Assembly: GCA_900318855.1 (NCBI GenBank)
Contig: ONMG01000133.1
Location: 1-11,026 of the forward strand
Length of the DNA stretch: 11,026 nt
Direction: 5' to 3'
Origin: an uncultured Prevotella sp.
GTDB lineage: Bacteria; Bacteroidota; Bacteroidia; Bacteroidales; Bacteroidaceae
Shown: positions 5,897 through 11,026 of the stretch, piece after piece
How the letters are laid out: every line of letters starts with the position of its first letter
Position numbering within the stretch: the stretch's first letter is position 1
Program-made: the position numbers and the translations under genes
Notes under the pieces: model-generated
Databases searched by the model: none
Seen by the model: only the letters and a program-made list of their open reading frames with translations
Told to the model about the DNA's origin: nothing

Positions 5897-7790
5897 AACT
5901 CATCAAAACTTTCTTTCCGTTGTGGATATAGACTCCTCTCTGAGTCCTCGTCACGCGCTGCCCTTGCAGATTGTACCAGGCATCATCAGTGGTCTTCGCC
6001 GTCTTCACCTCGCTCACTCCCGTGGTCTCGCCATTATCGAAGCCGATGACCAAAGGCGCCTTGGCATCGGCCGACGAAGGCAACTTCAGATAAGCGCGGT
6101 GCACGGGGAAGTTCTTTCCCATGCTGGTCACCTTATGGAAGGCTCCACCCTGCATAATGTAGAAAGGATTGTTCTCCGAAGCCTCGATGTCGGTTCCCTG
6201 TATGGTCACGCCGTGCATCAGGTTGTTGCTGATTGTATAGGTTGCGTCATCATGCTCACCAATGGTATAATAGAACCCATCTGGCGTGCTGTCTTGGTCG
6301 AGCACCTTCAGGAGCACGCCAGTGTTGGCAGGGATATAGCCGTAGGTGTTCTTGCCGTCGGCCGTGTAGCCGCCATTCACGTCGATGCTGGTCATGTGGA
6401 CATAGTTCTCGGTCTGCCCCTCGGCATTGGTTCTGGTCTTGTATTGTCCTGCTACAAAGGCTGCTACATTGGCATTTCCATTCTCTGTGTAGAAATCGCT
6501 GAGGTCGGTGTCGAACTCACGGCAGAAGGTGCCGTAGGTGGAACTGATTTTGATGCCCGGCAGCTTGTAGCTCACCTGGTCCTTGAAGCGGCTCAGCGCC
6601 TTCTGATAGTCCTTAAGCTTGCTTTGCTTGACGTAAATCTTCTGGTCGGGAGCAAACTCCCGATAGTGGTCGATGAGCTCATATTCGTCGCTCATGAGCA
6701 CTTCCGGCGCACTGTTGCCACAGAACACGATGTCTTGGATGGATGTGGATACGGGCGTCACGACACCGTCCACAGTCTGGGTCTTGGAGTAGAAAGCCAG
6801 GGTACCGATGGAATAGATGCTGTTCTTGAACACCACTTCCTTAATCTTGTCGGCATTCTCGAAGGCATAGTTGTCGACCATGCTCACGGTGCGGGTGTAG
6901 CCCTTCTCGTCGTCATCACCACTGTTCACCACCTCTATAGGTGCCACATACACGGGCAGCGTGCTCTTGGTGCTGAGCAGCATGACGCCCTTCTGCGACA
7001 CGGGCAGGAACTCGTCGGTGTGGGCCTCGTCGGTCTCTCCGGGATGCTCCACGGTGAACGAGGTCTTGATGGCCTTGAATTTTTGGTAGAAGGCGTTGGC
7101 CTTGTATTGGTCTACCAAGTCCTTGCGCACATAGAGCGTGATGTTCTGATACATGTTGGTCACCACTCCCGACTGCCCGTTGGTACCGTCGTCGAAGCTC
7201 ATGCCGTTGATGGTCTGGTCGATGTTGTCGGGCGAGAGCATTTGGTCGCAGAGCAGGGCGATGGAATTGAGGTTCTTGTCGAGCCCGAAAGCGCGTGCAC
7301 TAATCTTGGTCACCTTCTGCGGGATTACAACATTGGTGAGGTTGGGACAGTCGTAGAAGGCCTTCTCGCCGATGGTTGTGATGCCTTCGGGAATCGTGTA
7401 TTCGGTGTCAGGACGTGCGGGAGGATAGAGCACTATCTTGGTCTTGTCCTTGGAGAACACGATGCCATCAATGGACGCATAGGTCTGATTGGCTTCATCC
7501 ACGTTGTAATAGCTAATTTTCTCGCATTTGTTGGTCAGTCCTTCAATCTTCGTCACGCTGGCGGGAATGCCGAGGGTGATGAGATTGTGGAGCTCGTTCA
7601 CTCCATTGGACTCTGCGGTGACGGTCTTGTTGAGGTCCACACTCGTGAGGTCAGGGTTATAGGAGAGGCTATATGCGCCCACCGTGGTCACGTCGTCGGG
7701 TACGGTGAAGCTGCTGCCCGTGTGATAAGGGGGATAGTAAACCAGCGTATTGCCGCCCATGGCATTGATTTTCACCAGTGCTCCTTTCTT
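5889..7790 (-). CDS. BspA-like leucine-rich-repeat protein, 5'-truncated
   Basis: This is a surface-type protein of the BspA/LRR_5 group, normally exported and used in adhesion or substrate contact. Repeats of the form xxYPPxxxxxxxTxPxxVTTxGxxAFxxCPxLTxV are visible at about 7647-7739 (TVPDDVTTVGAYSLSYNPDL) and 7338-7394 (TIPEGITTIGEKAFYDCPNL). Another lies at 6786-6881 (NYAFENADKIKEVVF and IGTLAFYS). The end, DAWYNLQGQRV, then RGVYIHNGKKVLM, is the usual Prevotella C-terminus. The N-terminus is missing, with no signal peptide and no lead-in repeats. Recognisable sequence begins near 7790. The frame stays open to an ATG at 7934, but those codons are antisense to a SusD tail. The only ATG inside the homologous part is at 7760 and would give a cytosolic fragment. 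It is probably non-functional unless the break is an assembly artefact. Confidence 0.75.
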   Translation of the reverse strand, partial: KKGALVKINAMGGNTLVYYPPYHTGSSFTVPDDVTTVGAYSLSYNPDLTSVDLNKTVTAESNGVNELHNLITLGIPASVTKIEGLTNKCEKISYYNVDEANQTYASIDGIVFSKDKTKIVLYPPARPDTEYTIPEGITTIGEKAFYDCPNLTNVVIPQKVTKISARAFGLDKNLNSIALLCDQMLSPDNIDQTINGMSFDDGTNGQSGVVTNMYQNITLYVRKDLVDQYKANAFYQKFKAIKTSFTVEHPGETDEAHTDEFLPVSQKGVMLLSTKSTLPVYVAPIEVVNSGDDDEKGYTRTVSMVDNYAFENADKIKEVVFKNSIYSIGTLAFYSKTQTVDGVVTPVSTSIQDIVFCGNSAPEVLMSDEYELIDHYREFAPDQKIYVKQSKLKDYQKALSRFKDQVSYKLPGIKISSTYGTFCREFDTDLSDFYTENGNANVAAFVAGQYKTRTNAEGQTENYVHMTSIDVNGGYTADGKNTYGYIPANTGVLLKVLDQDSTPDGFYYTIGEHDDATYTISNNLMHGVTIQGTDIEASENNPFYIMQGGAFHKVTSMGKNFPVHRAYLKLPSSADAKAPLVIGFDNGETTGVSEVKTAKTTDDAWYNLQGQRVTRTQRGVYIHNGKKVLMSYE

Positions 7791-7794
7791 CACC

Positions 7795-7950
7795 TGGCGA
7801 CGCGAGGACTTCATCCGCTTCGGCGAGTTCATCAAGAACGCACAAGCACGCGGCAAGCATGCGAAGGAATACATGGAAATCATGCCTATCCCACCCCAGG
7901 TCATCACTGAGTCGGGTGGCATCGTGAAGAACAATCCGGGCTACGAGTAA
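7795..7950 (+). pseudogene. C-terminal remnant of a SusD-family gene
   Basis: About 51 codons read W-RREDFIRFGEF, then a basic spacer (NAQARGKHAKEY), then MPIPPQVITESGG and NNPGYE before TAA at 7948-7950. SusD/RagB outer-membrane glycan-binding lipoproteins end in this way: an RRxDLIRFGxF segment, then a PIP motif, then a final QNPGY. Upstream of 7795 the plus frame is merely antisense to the BspA-like gene, so everything before the RRED helix is lost (more than 450 residues of a normal SusD). The downstream hairpin at 7970-8024 is the natural end of this gene. No susC partner is in the window. The assignment rests on three short motifs in the right order and spacing. Confidence 0.65.
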
Positions 7951-7969
7951 ACCTACGGAAGTACTGTAT

Positions 7970-8030
7970 CATTCCTCATCCCTTGATTCACCGGCATCCA
8001 TCTGTGGACAACGGATGGGGAATGTTTATT
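7970..8030 (+). terminator. Terminator of the susD remnant
   Basis: Twelve bases at 7970-7981 (CATTCCTCATCC) pair with 8013-8024 (GGATGGGGAATG), with one T-G wobble that is a mismatch on the minus strand. TTTATT follows. The strand preference and position 20 bases after the SusD-type stop codon fit a plus-strand intrinsic terminator. Confidence 0.65.
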
Positions 8031-8092
8031 CTCAAGCTTTGCCCGGCTGCAAATTATTCGTCAAGAATATTCCTACTCTCGATTATTTTTTG

Positions 8093-8100
8093 TAAGTTTG
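8093..8100 (+). promoter_or_regulatory. Possible -7 box of the Rpn-family gene
   Basis: TAAGTTTG fits TAnnTTTG exactly and lies 19 bases before the ATG at 8119. No TTTG is present 19-21 bases upstream, so the promoter is incomplete. The box contains the TTG at 8098 that could be taken as an earlier start codon, which supports the ATG at 8119 as the true start. Confidence 0.4.
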
Positions 8101-8118
8101 CCACAAAAAGGCAACGAT

Positions 8119-9039
8119 ATGGAAGACGACAACAAATACATCCGCTTTGATTGGGCTGCCAAACGCATGCTGCGCGACAAGGCTAACTTTGGCGTGTTCG
8201 AAGGACTTATCACAGTGCTCCTCAACGAGCCCGTCCACATCATTGAGATATTGGAGAGCGAGAGCAACCAGAATGACCCCGATGACAAGTTCAATCGCGT
8301 GGATATCAAGGCTCGAGACAGCAAAGACGAAATCATCCTTGTGGAAATACAGCAGGCTCGTGAACTTTACTATCTGGAGAGAATGCTCTATGGGGTTGCT
8401 AAAACCATCACCGAGCACATCTCCCTGGGTGACAAATACAACAAGGTGAAGAAAGTCTATTCCATCAGCATCCTCTATTTCGACTTAGGACAGGGTGCCG
8501 ACTATTTATATCATGGACAGACCTCGCTTGTCGGAGTACACACCAAGGACACCCTAAAAATCAACACCCGCGACAAGGGCATCATTAAAATCAAAACTCC
8601 AGAGGAAATCTTCCCCGAATATTTCATTATCCGCGTCAATGAGTTTAACAAGGTGGCTAAAACTCCCTTGGAGGAATGGATAGACTACCTTAAGAATGGT
8701 CACATCAAAGACGATACAACAGCTCCGGGGCTCCAGGAAGCCCGCGAAAAACTCCAATACCTGAAGATGGACAAAGCTGAACGCAAAGCCTACGATCGCC
8801 ATATTGATAACATCATGGTGCAAAACGACGTTCTCGACACAGCTAAGATGGAAGGACGTGAGGAAGGACGCGAAGAAGGACGTAAAGAAGGACGCGAAGA
8901 AGGACGTAAGGAAGGACGTAAGGAAGGACGTAAGGAAGGAATGCTGGCTGTGGCCAAGAACTTGAAGTCAATGGGGTTAGATTTACCAGCCATTGTTCAA
9001 GCTACCGGGCTATCCGAAGAAGAGATTGACCGATTATGA
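8119..9039 (+). CDS. Rpn/PDDEXK_2-family nuclease (transposase-like)
   Basis: This 306-residue protein belongs to the Rpn family, annotated as PD-(D/E)XK nuclease family transposase; E. coli RpnA-type members promote RecA-independent recombination and nick DNA. The N-terminus YIRFDWAAKRMLRDKANFGVFEGLI is the family's opening. The nuclease motif is visible as D62 (RVDIK) and E76-I-Q78 (ILVEIQ). EEWIDYLKNG (about 185-194) is followed by a helical region. Residues 245-274 are seven and a half EGR(E/K) repeats, and the end ATGLSEEEIDRL is standard. ATG 8119 is chosen over TTG 8098, which lies within a -7 box. No terminal inverted repeats or target duplications are seen, so it is not a visible insertion sequence. 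These genes are numerous and mobile in Prevotella. Confidence 0.88.
   Translation: MEDDNKYIRFDWAAKRMLRDKANFGVFEGLITVLLNEPVHIIEILESESNQNDPDDKFNRVDIKARDSKDEIILVEIQQARELYYLERMLYGVAKTITEHISLGDKYNKVKKVYSISILYFDLGQGADYLYHGQTSLVGVHTKDTLKINTRDKGIIKIKTPEEIFPEYFIIRVNEFNKVAKTPLEEWIDYLKNGHIKDDTTAPGLQEAREKLQYLKMDKAERKAYDRHIDNIMVQNDVLDTAKMEGREEGREEGRKEGREEGRKEGRKEGRKEGMLAVAKNLKSMGLDLPAIVQATGLSEEEIDRL
8851..8940 (+). repeat. 12-bp tandem repeat inside the Rpn-family gene
   Basis: Seven full copies and one half copy of GAAGGACGYRAR encode EGRE/EGRK. The last three full copies are identical (GAAGGACGTAAG), while earlier ones differ at silent or E/K positions, which suggests recent expansion at the 3' side. 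The unit length is a multiple of three, so copy-number change would keep the frame. Confidence 0.9.
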
Positions 9040-9140
9040 CACCAAGGAACCGTGGGACGAAAGTCAAGCTTGATGCCCCCGGAGGGTAATGACAAAATTC
9101 CAAGACATTAAGCCCATAGTCTCATTCTTTCTTCGTGCCT

Positions 9141-9199
9141 TTGTCGGCGAAGTAAGCCTCTAAAACCCACCAGGAAACTCGATGAAAGGCTACCGACAA
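9141..9199 (+). promoter_or_regulatory. Hairpin in the leader of the DUF6057-like gene
   Basis: TTGTCGG (9141-9147) pairs with CCGACAA (9193-9199), and AGCCT (9155-9159) with AGGCT (9187-9191) inside it, leaving small internal loops. It ends about 30 bases before the ATG at 9230. No T-run follows, so it is not an obvious terminator of the preceding gene. The remainder of 9040-9229 holds nothing recognisable and no clear promoter. Confidence 0.35.
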
Positions 9200-9229
9200 G
9201 AGGTCTGAAGAGGTATTAAACAAACTTGA

Positions 9230-11026
9230 ATGAAAAGATTCCTAACGCCTCTAATTGCACTTATTGCATTCCTATTTCTATGGTACTGCCTGCAGAACCA
9301 TCAGGAATACCTCTACTATTACCGTGAGCAGCACCAGCTCTTCACCTATGACAGCAGCATTCTGCTCGATCGCTTCACTCAGGTGGGAGGCGGTGCCATA
9401 GTGCTGGCTCAAGCGCTTGTGCAATGGTTCTACTTGCCGCTCATGGGGTCACTTATCACCTCTATAGTATGCATCGTGTCGGCCTACGCGCTCTGGCGAG
9501 CCATTCGTAGCCAGCACAACAATCTGATTCTCTTTCCCCTTTGCCTGCTACCATTGGCCTATATCAATGCCGACCTCTACGATATCAATGCCCACTACGA
9601 TGTGCTCACAGCCTTTCTGCTCATAACGTTAGCACTTTGGCTGTGGGCAGCAGCGGGGACAAGACTTAAAGCAGCGTGGCGTGCGTTATTAGGCCTTGCA
9701 CTTAGCGCAGCACTATTCCTTTTGGCCGGCTCTGTGGCCACTGTATTCGCTGTAGCCATCCTCCTCATCGATATCCTCAAAAGAGGGTCTCAGGGATGGA
9801 CACAAGTACTCAGCGTCCTCACCGACGTGATTCTTGGCTTTTGGGCAGTGGAAAGTGGCTATTTAGAATACTACCGACAGGCCTTTCTCTTCGGCTACTA
9901 CGAGCCCATGCTGGTGCCTTCACTCTATTATTCCATTGCCTTTATGCTGATACCACTGCTCATTGCAGCCTCCAGCCTGCTCGACCATTTACCCCAGATG
10001 AAGTTCCTTAAATCGGGGATACTCACAGCAGTGCTGTTCATCGGCACAGGACTGCTCATCTGGAAGCAGTCGGAGCGGGGCGACCGGAAAATGTACACAT
10101 TCTGCCAGTTACAGCACTATGCCATCACGGGGCAATGGAACAAGATATTAAGCTTTGAGGATGCCACGAGTGGACATAATGCGCTCTACATGAACTTTGT
10201 AAACCTGGCTCTGCTCAAACAAGGCCGACTCGTCACCAATCTGCTCGATTATCCACAGCGCAACGTCAGCTCACTGCTCATAACCGACGAGATGAGCGGG
10301 CGTATTCCCGACATGTCAGCACTCATGGCACGCATCTATTATGAAATAGGCAACATTGGATCGGCTTTATGCAAGGCCTTCGACGCCAACGAATGCTGCG
10401 TCTATGGCAATCCCGCCATGCTGAAGCTAATCATTAAGTGCAACATTATCTACGGCCACTATGCCGTTGCCGAAAAGTATCTCTCACTCTTGCAGCACAC
10501 CATAGCCTACGCAGACTGGGCCAAAGAGCAACAGAAATACCTCTATAACGATCGTAGGGTAAATGCAGATATCGAATACGGCATGAAGCGGCGCGACCTG
10601 CCCGTCACCGATGAGTTCTGTCTGAGAAAGGGCCCCCTGCCCGATCTTCTGCGCATTCTCAGAACTAATCCCTACGAGCGCAATGCATGCGGTTATGCCA
10701 TTGCTCTGTTCATTGTCAGCCGCGATCTTCAAGGCATCAGCGACTTTGTAAAGTCCTTCATCCACACCCCCGTGCTGCGCCCCATGCCACAGTATCTGCA
10801 GGAAGCCATCGTCACCGCTAACGAGAGCCATCCCGAGACTTGGAGTGCATTGGGCGTGAATGCTGACACTCAGGAACGCTACAACGACTATAAGCAGACC
10901 TTCATCCTCGCCCGCAACACCGGGAGCAATCCCATAGCTGCCCTTCAGTATCCAGGTGGCTACCGACTCCATCGACTCCTATTTAGCCTATCGCCTCATA
11001 CCGCCCGGCTATGGACTGTGGTATCA
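9230..11026 (+). CDS. DUF6057-like multi-pass membrane protein, 3' end open
   Basis: The frame runs without a stop to the window edge (599 codons). About eight hydrophobic segments lie in the first 280 residues, near 5-22, 56-88, 98-112, 124-142, 152-182, 192-212, 227-250 and 263-278. A soluble helical part follows, TPR-like in feel, with motifs such as HNALYMNFVNLALLKQG (about 316-332), ALMARIYYEIGN and NPYERNACGYAIALFIVSRDL. This layout matches the Bacteroidota DUF6057 family as I recall it; its function is unknown. A protein of this family would be expected to end in a short Y-G-x-T-Y-W-type tail, and the frame reaches QYPGGY at about 573-578. Beyond about 10950 the better coding match is in another frame, so this gene is probably broken near its C-terminus. 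The ATG at 9230 begins MKRFLTPLIALIAF; no convincing promoter was seen. Confidence 0.7.
   Translation, partial: MKRFLTPLIALIAFLFLWYCLQNHQEYLYYYREQHQLFTYDSSILLDRFTQVGGGAIVLAQALVQWFYLPLMGSLITSIVCIVSAYALWRAIRSQHNNLILFPLCLLPLAYINADLYDINAHYDVLTAFLLITLALWLWAAAGTRLKAAWRALLGLALSAALFLLAGSVATVFAVAILLIDILKRGSQGWTQVLSVLTDVILGFWAVESGYLEYYRQAFLFGYYEPMLVPSLYYSIAFMLIPLLIAASSLLDHLPQMKFLKSGILTAVLFIGTGLLIWKQSERGDRKMYTFCQLQHYAITGQWNKILSFEDATSGHNALYMNFVNLALLKQGRLVTNLLDYPQRNVSSLLITDEMSGRIPDMSALMARIYYEIGNIGSALCKAFDANECCVYGNPAMLKLIIKCNIIYGHYAVAEKYLSLLQHTIAYADWAKEQQKYLYNDRRVNADIEYGMKRRDLPVTDEFCLRKGPLPDLLRILRTNPYERNACGYAIALFIVSRDLQGISDFVKSFIHTPVLRPMPQYLQEAIVTANESHPETWSALGVNADTQERYNDYKQTFILARNTGSNPIAALQYPGGYRLHRLLFSLSPHTARLWTVVS
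10938..11026 (+). pseudogene. Possible fragment of a TolB-like/PD40 lipoprotein gene
   Basis: In the frame opening after a TAG at 10935-10937, the translation includes ATDSIDSYLAYRLIPPGYGLW and is open to the edge. It resembles a stretch I recall from Bacteroidota TolB-like beta-propeller lipoproteins (D-S-I-D-x-Y-L-x-Y-R-L-I-x-P-G-Y-x-x-W, ahead of a CxNCHxF motif), genes commonly found after DUF6057 genes. No start codon lies here, so it would be the interior of that gene, about 100 residues in. The recollection of family and position is not confirmed; the long regular match is what favours it over chance. Confidence 0.45.

Noticed and set aside
5613..7910. 765-codon open frame on the plus strand
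   Set aside because: It is antisense to the BspA-like gene over nearly its whole length, is rich in His/Val/Gly as expected of a shadow frame, and shows no domain.
7791..7934. Signal-peptide-like start of the BspA-like frame (ATG at 7934)
   Set aside because: These codons are the reverse complement of the SusD motifs RRED-FIRFG and PIP...NPGY, which explain the sequence better. The hydrophobic look is incidental.
8098..8118. Earlier TTG start for the Rpn-family protein
   Set aside because: The TTG lies inside a perfect TAnnTTTG box and adds seven residues not typical of the family; ATG at 8119 fits.
8851..8940. CRISPR-like array
   Set aside because: The units are 12 bp, directly adjacent with no spacers, and lie in frame inside a gene.

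Overview
The window looks like chromosome from a gut or rumen Prevotella-type bacterium (Prevotellaceae, Bacteroidota). The indications are a type IX secretion gene (porZ), a BspA-like leucine-rich-repeat protein with the usual Prevotella C-terminus, a SusD tail, a Bacteroidota-specific membrane protein family (DUF6057-like), promoters of the TTTG / TAnnTTTG kind, and weak Shine-Dalgarno sites. No rRNA, tRNA, CRISPR array, insertion sequence or prophage gene was seen.

Layout. 1-198 is a leader with no recognised gene. 199-2202 (+) is porZ. A stem-loop terminator at about 2459-2520 separates it from the convergent core operon acpP-fabF-rnc on the minus strand (5225 down to 2565), which has two overlapping candidate promoters at 5259-5309 and an intercistronic hairpin between acpP and fabF. 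5226-5713 has no recognisable gene beyond those promoters. 5714-5896 (-) is a 60-residue small protein that overlaps the end of the upstream BspA-like gene (5889 to about 7790, -). That gene has lost its 5' end. It is abutted by about 50 codons of the C-terminus of a SusD-family gene in the opposite orientation (7795-7950, +), which still carries its own terminator. 8119-9039 (+) is an Rpn/PDDEXK_2 nuclease-family protein with a 12-bp tandem repeat. 9230 to the window end (+) is a large DUF6057-like membrane protein. Near 10950 the recognisable coding appears to jump to another frame that resembles the middle of a TolB-like/PD40 lipoprotein.

How the genes work together. acpP and fabF supply fatty-acid chain elongation and rnc travels with them, which is a conserved Bacteroidota order. 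porZ belongs to surface-protein export and anchoring. The right half is an accessory region of surface-protein and nuclease genes with two broken gene junctions (about 7790 and about 10950). These mean either local rearrangement in the strain or chimeric assembly. The observations most worth following up are these two junctions, the small 60-residue protein, and the strand-specific hairpin between acpP and fabF.
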